Counted from the first letter of the stretch, positions 41,377-50,519 are shown. The stretch is DNA of 64,000 nt from JAPHTQ01 sp050299175 (GCA_050299175.1 JBNKVM010000067.1:62001-126000), one strand, 5' to 3'. Made by a program: numbers and translations. Notes: generated from the letters alone by a model not told the origin.

Positions 41377-42680
41377 GATTTAATGCGAAACTCGGCAGAA
41401 CGGGCGTGTGCAGTCAGCCCTTCACCACGCGCCAGACACGATGCGGTCTTGCCCAGTTCGGATGAACCTTCAGGCGAACACATGATCAGGCTGGAACGTT
41501 TCTGGAAGTCGTAAACCCCCAGCGGCGAACTGAAACGTGCAGTGCGTGAGGTGGGCAACACGTGGTTGGGACCGGCACAATAATCACCCAGCGCCTCGGC
41601 GGTGTAACGCCCCATGAAGATCGCACCGGCGTGTTTGATCTTTGGTGCCATCGCCAGCGGGTCTTCGACAGAGAGTTCCAGGTGTTCCGGGGCGATGAAG
41701 TTGGCCACTTCTACTGCCTCGTCCATATCTTTTACTTTGATCAATGCACCGCGATCACGCAGTGAGGTGGTGATGATTTCGCTGCGTTCCATGGTCGGTA
41801 ATAATTTGTCGATGCTTGCGGCAACTTTATCGAGGAAACCGGCATCGGGAGAGACCAGGATCGACTGCGCGTCTTCGTCGTGTTCTGCCTGGGAGAAGAG
41901 GTCCATGGCGATCCAGTCGGGATCGGTCTTGCCGTCGCAAACCACCAGGATCTCGGAAGGTCCGGCGATCATGTCGATACCGACAGTACCGAAGACCATC
42001 CCCTTCGCTGTAGCGACAAAGATGTTGCCGGGGCCGACGATCTTGTCGACCTTCGGCACCGTATCGGTACCGTAGGCCAGCGCGGCAACCGCCTGGGCAC
42101 CGCCGATGGCGAAGACTTTATCGACACCACAAACCGCAGCAGCAGCCAATACCAGTTCGTTCACTTCACCGTCCGGGGTCGGCACCACCATGATCAGTTC
42201 CTGCACCCCAGCGACCTTGGCTGGCAGCGCGTTCATCAGTACCGATGAGGGATAGGCGGCCTTGCCGCCGGGAACATACAGACCGGCGCGATCCAGCGGT
42301 GTCACCTGTTGGCCCAGCAATGTGCCGTCGGCCTCGGTGTAGGACCAGGACTCCTGCTTCTGTTTTTCGTGATACTGGGTCACCCGCTTGGCTGACAGCT
42401 CTAGCGCTTCGCGCTGTGCGGCGGGAATGTTTTTCAGTGCCTGCTGCAAACGATCCTGCGAAATCTCCAGTTCACTCATCGCGGTGGCGTTCATGCGATC
42501 GAAGCGGTTGGTGTATTCCAATACCGCCGCGTCACCGCGCTCACGTACCGCGGCGAGGATCTCGCGCACGATACCGTTCACCTTGTCATCGGAGACCCCT
42601 TCCCAGGCCAGCTTGTTTTCCAGGGTGGACCAGAAGTCGTTGCTGGTCGTGTCGAGTCGGGTGATGTCAGCCATGGTCAT
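41373..42680 (-). CDS. hisD: Histidinol dehydrogenase
   Basis: 435 residues. A zinc enzyme that oxidises histidinol to histidine in two NAD+-dependent steps. Motifs are PGGKAAYPSSVLMNALPAKV, CGVDKVFAIGGAQAVAALAY, KIVGPGNIFVATAKGMVFG, IDMIAGPSEILVVCDGKTD, SQAEHDEDAQSILVSPD and EHLELSVEDP, then GDYCAGPNHVLPTSRTARF. The N-terminus may start 5 residues later at MADITRLDTTSNDFW-like sequence (MTMADIT). A 143-bp palindromic repeat lies in its upstream gap. Confidence 0.97.
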   Translation of the reverse strand: MTMADITRLDTTSNDFWSTLENKLAWEGVSDDKVNGIVREILAAVRERGDAAVLEYTNRFDRMNATAMSELEISQDRLQQALKNIPAAQREALELSAKRVTQYHEKQKQESWSYTEADGTLLGQQVTPLDRAGLYVPGGKAAYPSSVLMNALPAKVAGVQELIMVVPTPDGEVNELVLAAAAVCGVDKVFAIGGAQAVAALAYGTDTVPKVDKIVGPGNIFVATAKGMVFGTVGIDMIAGPSEILVVCDGKTDPDWIAMDLFSQAEHDEDAQSILVSPDAGFLDKVAASIDKLLPTMERSEIITTSLRDRGALIKVKDMDEAVEVANFIAPEHLELSVEDPLAMAPKIKHAGAIFMGRYTAEALGDYCAGPNHVLPTSRTARFSSPLGVYDFQKRSSLIMCSPEGSSELGKTASCLARGEGLTAHARSAEFRIKS

Positions 42681-42729
42681 AAAATCCTGTCAAAATTCAC
42701 TTACTGTAGTTTCGTCGTAAAAAACCAAT

Positions 42730-42872
42730 TTGCCACAGAGGACACAGAGATCACAGAGGAGAATTTCACTTCCCTTTCCCTAAATGTATGTAATGTTGGA
42801 AGTCTGGCACGCTGCCATTTGGCACGCCGGTCACCCGTCTGTTCTCAGTGACCTCTGTGTTCTCTGTGGCAA
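42730..42872. repeat. Palindromic 143-bp element with CACAGAG-rich arms
   Basis: The left arm TTGCCACAGAGGACACAGAG continuing ATCACAG pairs with the right arm, whose reverse complement is TTGCCACAGAGAACACAGAG continuing GTCACTG. That is about 24 of 27 by eye. The centre includes a direct repeat GGCACGC-x8-GGCACGC (near 42808-42830). It fills nearly the whole hisG-hisD gap (228 bases). There is no coding potential; it looks like a MITE or other interspersed palindrome. Confidence 0.8.
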
Positions 42873-42908
42873 AAATGAAGTTGCTCTTATGTGAAGAGGT
42901 TGAAGAAA

Positions 42909-43544
42909 TTACCGCTTCGCTACCGCCTCGGCGATGCGATCGATGAAGGTCTGTACCCGATCGTGTTTCATCTTCAACGAGGCCTTGTTGACGATCAGCC
43001 GTGAGCTGATGTCGGCGATATGTTCCAGCGGCGCCAGACCGTTGGCCTTGAGAGTGTTGCCGGTGTCGACCAGATCGACGATGCGATCCGCCAGCCCGAC
43101 CAGCGGTGCCAGTTCCATCGAGCCGTAGAGTTTGATGATCTCCACCTGCTTGCCCTGGGCCGCGTAGTAACGACGGGTGGAGTTGACGAATTTGGTGGCG
43201 ATGCGCAGGCGGCCGCTCGGCTCAACATCGTCTTTCGGTCCGGCCACCATCAGACGGCAACGGGCAATGTTCAGATCCAGCGGCTCGTAGAGCCCTTCTC
43301 CGCCGTGCTCCATCAACACATCCTTGCCCGCCACGCCGAGGTCGGCGGCGCCGTATTCGACGAAGGTCGGCACGTCAGTGGCACGGATCACCACCAGCTT
43401 CACATCCTCCTGGTTGGTGTCGAGAATCAGCTTGCGGCTCTTTTCCGGATCGTCCAGCGGCTCGATACCGGCGTGGGCCAGCAGCGGCAGGGTGTCCTTG
43501 AAGATGCGCCCCTTGGAGAGGGCAATAGTCAGGGTATTACTCAC
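42909..43544 (-). CDS. hisG: ATP phosphoribosyltransferase, short form
   Basis: 211 residues: the short HisG form, which lacks the C-terminal regulatory domain and works with HisZ, a HisRS-like partner not present in this window. It condenses ATP and PRPP, the first step of histidine synthesis. Motifs are LTIALSKGRIFKDTLPLLAH, RATDVPTFVEYGAADLGVAG, RIATKFVNSTRRYYAAQG, KLYGSMELAPLVGLADRIVD and LVDTGNTLKANGL (PRPP loop). It overlaps murA by 4 bases. Confidence 0.96.
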   Translation of the reverse strand: MSNTLTIALSKGRIFKDTLPLLAHAGIEPLDDPEKSRKLILDTNQEDVKLVVIRATDVPTFVEYGAADLGVAGKDVLMEHGGEGLYEPLDLNIARCRLMVAGPKDDVEPSGRLRIATKFVNSTRRYYAAQGKQVEIIKLYGSMELAPLVGLADRIVDLVDTGNTLKANGLAPLEHIADISSRLIVNKASLKMKHDRVQTFIDRIAEAVAKR

Positions 43545-44845
43545 GGCATCACATCCAGCAGCACCGGCCCGTCATAGTGCATCTCCGGCACGCGGCGAAT
43601 GCGCGCACCGAGCTGGGCCAGTTTCTCTTCAATACATTCGTAACCACGGTCGATGTGGTAGATGCGATCCACCACGGTCTCGCCTTCGGCAACCAGACCG
43701 GCCAGTACCAGGCTGGCAGCGGCACGCAGATCGGTTGCCATCACCGGTGCGCCGGTCAAGCGTTCGATGCCGGTGGTAATAGCGATATTGCCGTCCAGAT
43801 CGATCTTCGCTCCCATGCGCTGCAACTCCTGCACATGCATAAAGCGGTTTTCGAACACGGTTTCGATAATGCGGCCACGGCCTTCGGCAATACAGTTGAG
43901 CGCGGTGAACTGCGCCTGCATGTCGGTGGGGAAATCGGGATAAGGTGCCGTCTCTAGATCCACTGCCTTGGGTCGCTTGCCGTGCATGTCGAGGCTGATC
44001 CAGTCCTTGCCGCACTCGATATCGGCACCTGCTTCACGCAGCTTTTCCAGTACGGAATCGAGCAAGTCGGGACGGGTATCCTTGAGCTTGACCTTACCAC
44101 CGGTGATCGCCGCCGCCACCAGATAGGTACCGGTTTCGATACGATCCGGCAGTACGTTATAGGTACCGCCGTGCAGTCGCTCAACCCCTTCAATGGTCAC
44201 GGTGTCGGTACCGGCACCGCTAATCTTGGCGCCGATACTGTTGAGGAAGTCAGCCAGATCCACCACCTCGGGTTCGCGGGCAGCGTTCTTGATCACCGTG
44301 GTGCCATCGGCAAGAGTGGCGGCGATCATCAGGTTCTCGGTACCGGTCACGGTCACCATTTCGGGTTTCAGTACGGCCCCTTTGAGACGACCGCCGTGAG
44401 TGGAAGCCTTGATGTAACCGTTTTCCACCTTGATGTCGGCGCCCATCGCACGCAGACCGTCGATATGGATATTGACCGGGCGCGAACCGATGGCACAACC
44501 ACCGGGCAGGGAGACCTCCGCTTCACCGTGACGCGCCAGCAGCGGACCGAGCACCAGGATCGAGGCGCGCATGGTGCGTACCAGTTCGTAGGGAGCGTAA
44601 AGCTCCTGAATCGTCGACGCGTGAACCTCGATGTTGAGCTTTTCGTCGATCACCAGCTCTACGCCCATGTTGCCCAGCAGCTCCATGGTGGTGGTGATGT
44701 CGTGCAGGTGCGGCACATTGCAGATGGTCACCGGCTCGTCGGCCACCAGGGTCGCAGCCAGGATCGGCAAGGCGGAATTTTTGGCGCCGGAAATACGGAT
44801 CTCCCCGTTAAGGGTGGTGCCGCCGGTTATGATTAGTTTGTCCAT
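43541..44845 (-). CDS. murA: UDP-N-acetylglucosamine 1-carboxyvinyltransferase
   Basis: 434 residues from the ATG at about 44845 (MDKLIITGGTTLNGEI); a TTG 14 codons earlier is less likely. MurA transfers enolpyruvate from PEP to UDP-GlcNAc, the first committed peptidoglycan step. Motifs are IRISGAKNSALPILAATLVA, the active-site Cys loop EVSLPGGCAIGSRPVNIHID, and ALNCIAEGRGRIIETVFENR. The loop Cys is the fosfomycin target in other MurA proteins. It follows ibaG by 57 bases and overlaps hisG by 4. Confidence 0.96.
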   Translation of the reverse strand: MDKLIITGGTTLNGEIRISGAKNSALPILAATLVADEPVTICNVPHLHDITTTMELLGNMGVELVIDEKLNIEVHASTIQELYAPYELVRTMRASILVLGPLLARHGEAEVSLPGGCAIGSRPVNIHIDGLRAMGADIKVENGYIKASTHGGRLKGAVLKPEMVTVTGTENLMIAATLADGTTVIKNAAREPEVVDLADFLNSIGAKISGAGTDTVTIEGVERLHGGTYNVLPDRIETGTYLVAAAITGGKVKLKDTRPDLLDSVLEKLREAGADIECGKDWISLDMHGKRPKAVDLETAPYPDFPTDMQAQFTALNCIAEGRGRIIETVFENRFMHVQELQRMGAKIDLDGNIAITTGIERLTGAPVMATDLRAAASLVLAGLVAEGETVVDRIYHIDRGYECIEEKLAQLGARIRRVPEMHYDGPVLLDVMP

Positions 44846-44902
44846 ATTCCTCGTTGTGTCTGTCTCGCCGCTGTCCCATTCGGGCAACGTCGGCCGGGCG
44901 CC

Positions 44903-45157
44903 TCAGGAAAGCTGCAACTTGCTGGCAGTTTTCCACTCATCCGGTGTGTAGGCCTTGATGTTAATGGCGTGAATCTCGCCGGAGGTAATCTTGTCCCCCA
45001 GCGTGGCGAAGACCATCCGCTGTTCCTCCACCATCGATTTGCCTTCAAACTCTTTACTCACGACGATGACGTCGAAATGGCTGCCGTCACCCGACACCTT
45101 CACCTCGTCGGCGGGGAGTCCCGCCTCGATCATCGCCTTGACCTCTTCTACTTGCAT
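44903..45157 (-). CDS. ibaG: BolA-family protein IbaG
   Basis: 84 residues. A small class II KH-like fold; BolA/IbaG proteins pair with monothiol glutaredoxins and [2Fe-2S] clusters. Motifs are EVKAMIEAGLPADEVKVSGD, GSHFDVIVVSKEFEGKSMVE and EQRMVFATLGDKITSGEIHA. The order mlaB-ibaG-murA is the same as in E. coli, supporting IbaG rather than BolA. Confidence 0.94.
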   Translation of the reverse strand: MQVEEVKAMIEAGLPADEVKVSGDGSHFDVIVVSKEFEGKSMVEEQRMVFATLGDKITSGEIHAINIKAYTPDEWKTASKLQLS

Positions 45158-45226
45158 GGTCGCACCACGGAGAAATGAATCGGAAATGATACCGTTTGGG
45201 GCGTGAATATGTAAGCCTTGTCCCGC

Positions 45227-45544
45227 CTAACCCTCCAGCGGGATCAGCTGTTCCAGGTCGCTGGCCCGGGCGATCGCCAGCAGTTGCTCGGGCAGATGGC
45301 GGAAACGGATCTCCAGCCCCTGCTCCTTGCCCATGCGCAGCCACTGCATCAGCAGGGCCAGCCCGGCGCTGTCCGCGCGTTGCACCTCGCCCAGATCGAG
45401 GGTCAGTTTGCCACTGCCCTGAGACAGCAGCGGTCGGCTCTGCGCCAGCACCCGGGTCACGGTACTAAAGCTCAGATCACCACGCACGAGAAAAACACCT
45501 TCCCCGGCACTTTCGATCTGGGCAAGTGGCGTATCACTTGCCAC
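45227..45544 (-). CDS. mlaB: STAS-domain protein MlaB
   Basis: 105 residues, a single STAS domain. MlaB binds the ATPase MlaF and stabilises the MlaFEDB complex on the cytoplasmic side. Motifs are GVFLVRGDLSFSTVTRVLAQ, GKLTLDLGEVQRADSAGLAL (with the Asp-Ser-Ala-Gly loop), and LLMQWLRMGKEQGLEIRFRH. It overlaps the end of mlaC by 11 bases. Confidence 0.92.
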   Translation of the reverse strand: MASDTPLAQIESAGEGVFLVRGDLSFSTVTRVLAQSRPLLSQGSGKLTLDLGEVQRADSAGLALLMQWLRMGKEQGLEIRFRHLPEQLLAIARASDLEQLIPLEG

Positions 45545-46172
45545 CGTCAGACTCCTTGCCCTGATTCATCTCTTCCAGCTTGGCCAACAGTTTGGGAATG
45601 CCGCCCTGCTGCACCTCGCTGGCGAAGCTGCTGCGAAAGTTGGTCACCAGGCTGATGCCATCGACGCTGATATCGTAGACCTTCCAGTTGCCCTGACGGT
45701 TGAGATAGAGGCTATAGTTGAGCGGGATATCCGCCGCGCCGCCATTTTGCACGATACGCGTCTTGACCGTGACTTTCTTGTCAGCCTCGCCTGCATGGAA
45801 CGGCAGGAACTCGATCTTCTGATCGGTATACTCCAGCAACGCGGTGGAATAGGTGCGAACCAGCAGATTCTGGAACTGTGCGGTGAAGGCCTTCTGCTGC
45901 TCGGCATTGGCCTTGCGCCAGTTCTTACCCAGCACCCAGATCGACATTTTGTGGAAATCGAAATGGGGCAGGATCAGCTCTTCCACCAGTGGATAGATTT
46001 TGCCCTTGTCCTTTTGCAGTTCGGCCTTGTCCTTGCGCAGCCGCTCCAGCACTTTGTTGGTGGTATCAATCACCATGCTCTCCGCTGGATGCTGTGACTT
46101 GGCGTGGAGCGGCAGTGCCACAGCGCTGGCCAGCAGGACGGCGCTCAGCCATGCGAAAGTGCGTTTCATCAT
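45534..46172 (-). CDS. mlaC: Periplasmic phospholipid shuttle MlaC
   Basis: 212 residues. A Sec signal (FAWLSAVLLASAVALPLHA) is followed by the MlaC/Ttg2D fold, with EELILPHFDFHKMSIWVLGK, FTAQFQNLLVRTYSTALLEY and GNWKVYDISVDGISLVTNFR. MlaC ferries phospholipid between the outer-membrane MlaA and inner-membrane MlaD. It overlaps mlaD and mlaB. Confidence 0.94.
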   Translation of the reverse strand: MMKRTFAWLSAVLLASAVALPLHAKSQHPAESMVIDTTNKVLERLRKDKAELQKDKGKIYPLVEELILPHFDFHKMSIWVLGKNWRKANAEQQKAFTAQFQNLLVRTYSTALLEYTDQKIEFLPFHAGEADKKVTVKTRIVQNGGAADIPLNYSLYLNRQGNWKVYDISVDGISLVTNFRSSFASEVQQGGIPKLLAKLEEMNQGKESDGGK

Positions 46173-46657
46173 TTAGCCTCCCCTTCGGAAGTCTTACTGA
46201 AGAGGAACTGGCCGATCAACTGTTCAAGCACCAGTGCGGACTGGGTCAACATGAGCTCATCGCCCTCCTTCAACATCTCCATATCGCCACCCGGTTCCAG
46301 ACCAATATACTGCTCACCGAGCAGACCGGCAGTGAAGATCGAAGCACTGGTATCCAGCGGCAACTCATTATATTGATTGCTGATATTCAGGCTGACCACC
46401 GCCTGGAAGGTCTGGGGGTCGAAACCGATATTACTCACCCGGCCAACTCTCACCCCTGCCACGGTGACCGGGGAACGCACCTTCAGTCCGCCGATATTGT
46501 CGAACTTGGCGGTAACGGTATAGCCCTCGTCGCTGCTGACCACGGTGAGGTTGCTCACCTGCATGGCCAGCATAAACAGGGCGGCCATGCCCGCAGCGAT
46601 GAACAGGCCGACCCAGATTTCAACAGTCCTGCTCTGCATCATATTAATTTTCTCCAA
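46169..46657 (-). CDS. mlaD: MCE-domain lipid-transport protein MlaD
   Basis: 162 residues. One N-terminal anchor (VEIWVGLFIAAGMAALFMLA) and an MCE domain: YTVTAKFDNIGGLKVRSPVT, VAGVRVGRVSNIGFDPQTF, GLLGEQYIGLEPGGDMEMLK. MlaD forms a hexameric ring on MlaE. The ORF overlaps mlaE by 14 bases and mlaC by 4. Confidence 0.95.
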   Translation of the reverse strand: MEKINMMQSRTVEIWVGLFIAAGMAALFMLAMQVSNLTVVSSDEGYTVTAKFDNIGGLKVRSPVTVAGVRVGRVSNIGFDPQTFQAVVSLNISNQYNELPLDTSASIFTAGLLGEQYIGLEPGGDMEMLKEGDELMLTQSALVLEQLIGQFLFSKTSEGEAK

Positions 46658-47426
46658 ACATCAGTGCGGTGAGGATAAAGTCCAGCCCCAGTACCGCCAG
46701 GGAAGTGTGTACAACAGTGCGGGTAGTGGCACGGCTAACCCCTTCGGAGGTCGGCGTTGCATCGTACCCCTCGAAGATCGCTATCCAGCCCGCCACGACG
46801 CCAAATACCAAACTTTTGATGATGCCGTTGACGATGTCGTCCTGAAAATCGACACTGGACTGGATCTGCGACCAGTAGGCCCCGTCGTCCACACCCAACA
46901 GGCCGACACCGACGAAGAAACCACCCAGCACACCGACGTAACTAAAGATCGCCGCCAGCAACGGCATGGAAACAAAACCGGCGAGGAAACGCGGCGAAAG
47001 CACTCGCTTGATCGGGTCAACCGCCATCATCTCCATGCCCGAAAGCTGTTCGGTGGCCTTCATCAGACCAATCTCCGCGGTCAGCGCCGATCCGGCACGA
47101 CCGGCAAACAGCAGCGCGGTGACCACCGGCCCCAGCTCACGTACCAGGCTCAGTGCCACCATCGTCCCCAGAGACTCTTCGGCACCGAAATCGGAAAGGG
47201 TGTTGTAACCCTGCAGACCGAGCACCATGCCGACGAACAGGCCGGAGACCAGAATGATCAGAATCGACAGTACGCCAACCGAGTAGATCTGTTGCACCAG
47301 CAACCGCGGACGCACCAGCACGCTGGGTATCCCGGTAATGATGTAATAAAAGAGTATGTGGCCACGCCCCAGACGCTCGAAAAAACTCAGACCGCTCTGA
47401 CCCAACCGCTGCAACCAGTCCAGCAT
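46644..47426 (-). CDS. mlaE: ABC-type permease MlaE
   Basis: 260 residues with 5-6 membrane segments, the MlaE/TTG2B permease family. Motifs are YSVGVLSILIILVSGLFVGM, VLGLQGYNTLSDFGAEESLG, ELGPVVTALLFAGRAGSALT, AEIGLMKATEQLSGMEMMAV and DPIKRVLSPRFLAGFVSMPL. It forms the lipid channel of the MlaFEDB complex. It starts one base inside the mlaF stop. Confidence 0.96.
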   Translation of the reverse strand: MLDWLQRLGQSGLSFFERLGRGHILFYYIITGIPSVLVRPRLLVQQIYSVGVLSILIILVSGLFVGMVLGLQGYNTLSDFGAEESLGTMVALSLVRELGPVVTALLFAGRAGSALTAEIGLMKATEQLSGMEMMAVDPIKRVLSPRFLAGFVSMPLLAAIFSYVGVLGGFFVGVGLLGVDDGAYWSQIQSSVDFQDDIVNGIIKSLVFGVVAGWIAIFEGYDATPTSEGVSRATTRTVVHTSLAVLGLDFILTALMFGEN

Positions 47427-48259
47427 CAGCGTCGCCCCCCCTCTTTACCCGCCAGCAGATCCTCAGCGTAATCGGCTGCCTTGTAGTGAAACGGCACCGG
47501 GCCGTCGGGCAAACCATCGAGAAACTGCTTGGCCCACTCCGACTGGTTCGCACCACTCAAATGGTCCGGTGTGCCGTGGGCCACCACCTTGCCGTCGGAG
47601 AGCAGATAGACGTAATCGGAAATTGAAATGGTCTCCTGCACGTCATGGGAAACCACGATACTGGTCAGACCCAGCGCACCGTTGAGCTGGCGGATCAGTT
47701 TCACCAGAACGCCCATGGAGATCGGGTCCTGACCGGTGAACGGCTCGTCATACATCACCATCATCGGGTCGAGAGCGATCGCCCGCGCCAGGGCCACCCG
47801 CCGTGCCATACCGCCAGATAATTCGCTAGGCATCAGGTGACGCGCACCACGCAGGCCCACCGCCTGCAACTTCATCAGCACCAGATCGCGGATCATCGCT
47901 TCGGGCAGGTCGGTATGTTCACGCAGCGGAAAGGCGACGTTCTCGAACACATCGAGATCGGTCAGCAGCGCCCCGCTCTGGAACAGCAAACTCATCCGCT
48001 TGCGCAATTGATAGAGCCGGTCACGCGACAGCTTATGCACATCCTCGCCGTCGACCTCCACGGTTCCCTCACCGGGACGCAACTGACCGCCGATCAGTTT
48101 CAACAGGGTCGTTTTACCCGTACCGCTGGGTCCCATGATCGCGGTCACCTTGCCGCGAGGGATATCCAGATCGACCCCGTCGAAGATCATCCGTGAACCA
48201 CGCGCAAAGCGCAGCCCGCGGATCTTCACCAGGGGTGATGAATCATCGTTTGGCATCAA
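47426..48259 (-). CDS. mlaF: ABC-type ATPase MlaF
   Basis: 277 residues. ATPase of the phospholipid transporter. Walker A is GPSGTGKTTLLKLIGGQLRP, signature ELSGGMARRVALARAIALD, Walker B MVMYDEPFTGQDPIS, switch His IVVSHDVQETISIS. Start at MPNDDSSPLVKIRGLRFARG (one of two adjacent ATGs). First gene of the leftward mlaFEDCB-ibaG-murA-his run. The promoter should lie in the 177-base divergent gap before 48437. Confidence 0.96.
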   Translation of the reverse strand: MMPNDDSSPLVKIRGLRFARGSRMIFDGVDLDIPRGKVTAIMGPSGTGKTTLLKLIGGQLRPGEGTVEVDGEDVHKLSRDRLYQLRKRMSLLFQSGALLTDLDVFENVAFPLREHTDLPEAMIRDLVLMKLQAVGLRGARHLMPSELSGGMARRVALARAIALDPMMVMYDEPFTGQDPISMGVLVKLIRQLNGALGLTSIVVSHDVQETISISDYVYLLSDGKVVAHGTPDHLSGANQSEWAKQFLDGLPDGPVPFHYKAADYAEDLLAGKEGGRR

Positions 48260-48436
48260 ACATCCTTTGTGCTGATATTCGCCGTCAGGTAAGGCACGGC
48301 AACGAATTGCGCCAGTGTTATGGAATCAGCGCCACAGATCAACTGATCTCACATGACCCGTGTGCCAAATGCGCGCTAGTATAACGTTGGCCGTCACCGG
48401 CATGACCTGACATTTATCACACAAACGGGAGAAACC

Positions 48437-48622
48437 ATGGGCGAGGTCATTCACTTCAAAAAACCGAAGCCCAGCGAAAAGCACAAGGGTCGCTCCCTGT
48501 GTAAAAGTGGTTTCCACAAGTGGAAGGTGGACAAGGCCAAACCCTTCGACACCAAAACAGGCAAACTGGTCAGCCGTTATGTCTGCAGCCGTTGCGGCGC
48601 GATCAAAACCGAATCCCGTTAA
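48437..48622 (+). CDS. Small conserved zinc-ribbon-like protein of unknown function
   Basis: 61 residues, very basic, preceded by GGGAG. It contains LCKSGFHKWKVDKAKPFDTK then YVCSRCGAIKTESR: a Cys, a His and a CxxC pair, which could bind one zinc. No function is known to me. It lies between the divergent mlaF and the rightward mlaA, suggesting a promoter just upstream; TATAAC near 48380 is a weak -10 candidate. Codon use resembles its neighbours, so it appears to be a real gene. Confidence 0.75.
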   Translation: MGEVIHFKKPKPSEKHKGRSLCKSGFHKWKVDKAKPFDTKTGKLVSRYVCSRCGAIKTESR

Positions 48623-48696
48623 CCGCTACCTTGATCCGCTCCGCGTATCGAGAAGATAATCCTGCCCTGGATAAAACAACCCCAACAAGGTCAGCT

Positions 48697-49458
48697 TTGA
48701 ATATTCGTCTCCGATTTGTCTGTCTGCTGTTACTCACACTGTTCGCCACAGGCTGTACCACCCTGGAAGGTCCGCGCGATCCGCGCGACCCATTCGAGGG
48801 TTATAACCGTGCCATGTACGACTTCAACAGCGACTTCGACAAGGCACTGTTCCGCCCGGTGGCCGAGGCCTATGATGAGTATGTACCGAAACCCGTGAAC
48901 ACGGGCATCAGTAATTTTTTCAGCAACCTGGACGATGTGCTGGTACTGCTTAACGATCTGCTGCAACTGAAGTTTGAGCAGGCCTTGTCGGACCTTTCGC
49001 GCCTTACCTGGAACTCCACCGTCGGCCTGTTCGGCCTCATCGATGTCGCCACGCCGATGGGCCTGCCCAAGCATAATGAAGACTTCGGTCAAACCCTTGG
49101 CTACTGGGGTGTTGGCAGCGGCCCCTATCTGGTGCTGCCCTTCCTTGGCCCCTCCTCGGTCCGCGACGGCACAGGACTTCTGGCCGACTGGCAGGTGGAT
49201 CCGGTGATGCAGGTGGAAAACCCGGATGAGCGTTGGGGACTGGTGATCACCGATGCCGTCGATACCCGCGCCGGGTTGCTGCGCGCCAGCAATATTCTCG
49301 AAACCGCGGCTCTCGATCCCTACGTTTTCATGCGCGACGCCTACCTGCAACGGCGCCAGAGCCTGGTCTACGACGGTAACCCGCCGACCACGGATGAATT
49401 CGACCCCTTCGCCGAAGAGTTCGATCCGTTGGCTGAAGAGCCTGCGCCAGAACAATAA
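48697..49458 (+). CDS. mlaA: Outer-membrane phospholipid lipoprotein MlaA (VacJ)
   Basis: 253 residues from a TTG at 48697 with AAGGT five bases upstream, chosen because a lipoprotein signal follows at once (FVCLLLLTLFATGC). Family motifs are DPFEGYNRAMYDFNSDFDKA, NTGISNFFSNLDDVLVLLND, GLPKHNEDFGQTLGYWGVGS and GPYLVLPFLGPSSVRDGTG. MlaA removes mislocalised phospholipid from the outer leaflet and hands it to MlaC. The other mla genes are on the opposite strand just to the left. Confidence 0.93.
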   Translation: MNIRLRFVCLLLLTLFATGCTTLEGPRDPRDPFEGYNRAMYDFNSDFDKALFRPVAEAYDEYVPKPVNTGISNFFSNLDDVLVLLNDLLQLKFEQALSDLSRLTWNSTVGLFGLIDVATPMGLPKHNEDFGQTLGYWGVGSGPYLVLPFLGPSSVRDGTGLLADWQVDPVMQVENPDERWGLVITDAVDTRAGLLRASNILETAALDPYVFMRDAYLQRRQSLVYDGNPPTTDEFDPFAEEFDPLAEEPAPEQ

Positions 49459-49541
49459 GGAATAATGGTACGGCTTGCATTGCATCGCGCAAACCGATGT
49501 AATGCCGCCTCCGATAGTGGCCGACAGAAACCGCACTCATC

Positions 49542-50519
49542 ATGCTCTGGACATCTTTTCTCGCCATCGTCGCCGGTTTTGCCCTGCTCGTCTGGGGCGC
49601 GGATCGCTTCGTCATCGGCGCTTCAGCCACCGCCCGTAACCTAGGCGTCAGCCCGCTAATCATCGGCCTGACCATCGTCGGTTTCGGTACCTCTGCGCCG
49701 GAGATGCTGGTCTCGGCCATGGCCGCCTGGGCCGGTAACCCGGACATGGGTATTGGTAACGCAGTCGGCTCTAATATCACCAATGTCGGCCTGGTACTGG
49801 GTATCACCGCGCTGGTTACCCCGCTCAAGGTCTGCTCCGAAACCCTCAAGCGCGAATTCCCGCTGCTCTTTCTGGTAATGCTGATCGCCCTCGGCCTGCT
49901 ACTCGACAACAACATGAGCCGTCTCGATGGCATTGCCCTGCTTATCGGAATGGCGGCACTGATTTACTGGATGGTCGCGCTGGGTCTGCGCGAACGGCGC
50001 GACGGCGAAGACCCGATGAGTGATGAGTACTCCGACGAGATCCCGGAACACATGCCCATGTGGCAGGCAATCTTCTGGCTGCTGCTGGGCATGGCGATCC
50101 TGCTCGGCAGCTCGCGCCTGCTGGTATGGGGAGCGGTCAACGTGGCGCAGTGGTTCGGTATCAGCGATCTGGTCATCGGCCTGACCATCGTCGCTATCGG
50201 CACCAGCCTGCCTGAACTGGCGGCCTCAGTCATGAGTGCCCTCAAGGGTGAACACGACATCGCCCTGGGTAACGTTCTCGGCTCCAACATGTTTAACCTG
50301 CTGGCAGTTATGGGCATGCCCGGCCTGATCCAGCCCGGTCCAACCCCAGTGGAACTGTTAGGCCGCGACTTCCCGATGATGATCATCCTCAGCATCGCCC
50401 TCTTCGCCATGAGCTACGGCTTCCTCAGGCCGGGGCGGATAACCCGTGGCGAAGGCGCGCTACTGCTCGCCGGGTACCTGGCGTACCTCGGTATGTTGTA
50501 CCATTCGCTGAGTAGCTAA
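49542..50519 (+). CDS. Ca2+/Na+ antiporter family protein (YrbG-like)
   Basis: 325 residues, about ten membrane helices arranged as two inverted repeats. The two alpha-repeat motifs are VGFGTSAPEMLVSAMAAWAG and VAIGTSLPELAASVMSALKG, each followed by an Asn-containing stretch (GNAVGSNITNVGLVLGI and GNVLGSNMFNLLAVMGM). The acidic loop in the middle (DPMSDEYSDEIPEHMP) is cytoplasmic or periplasmic. In E. coli yrbG lies at the same kdsD-lpt locus. Confidence 0.92.
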   Translation: MLWTSFLAIVAGFALLVWGADRFVIGASATARNLGVSPLIIGLTIVGFGTSAPEMLVSAMAAWAGNPDMGIGNAVGSNITNVGLVLGITALVTPLKVCSETLKREFPLLFLVMLIALGLLLDNNMSRLDGIALLIGMAALIYWMVALGLRERRDGEDPMSDEYSDEIPEHMPMWQAIFWLLLGMAILLGSSRLLVWGAVNVAQWFGISDLVIGLTIVAIGTSLPELAASVMSALKGEHDIALGNVLGSNMFNLLAVMGMPGLIQPGPTPVELLGRDFPMMIILSIALFAMSYGFLRPGRITRGEGALLLAGYLAYLGMLYHSLSS

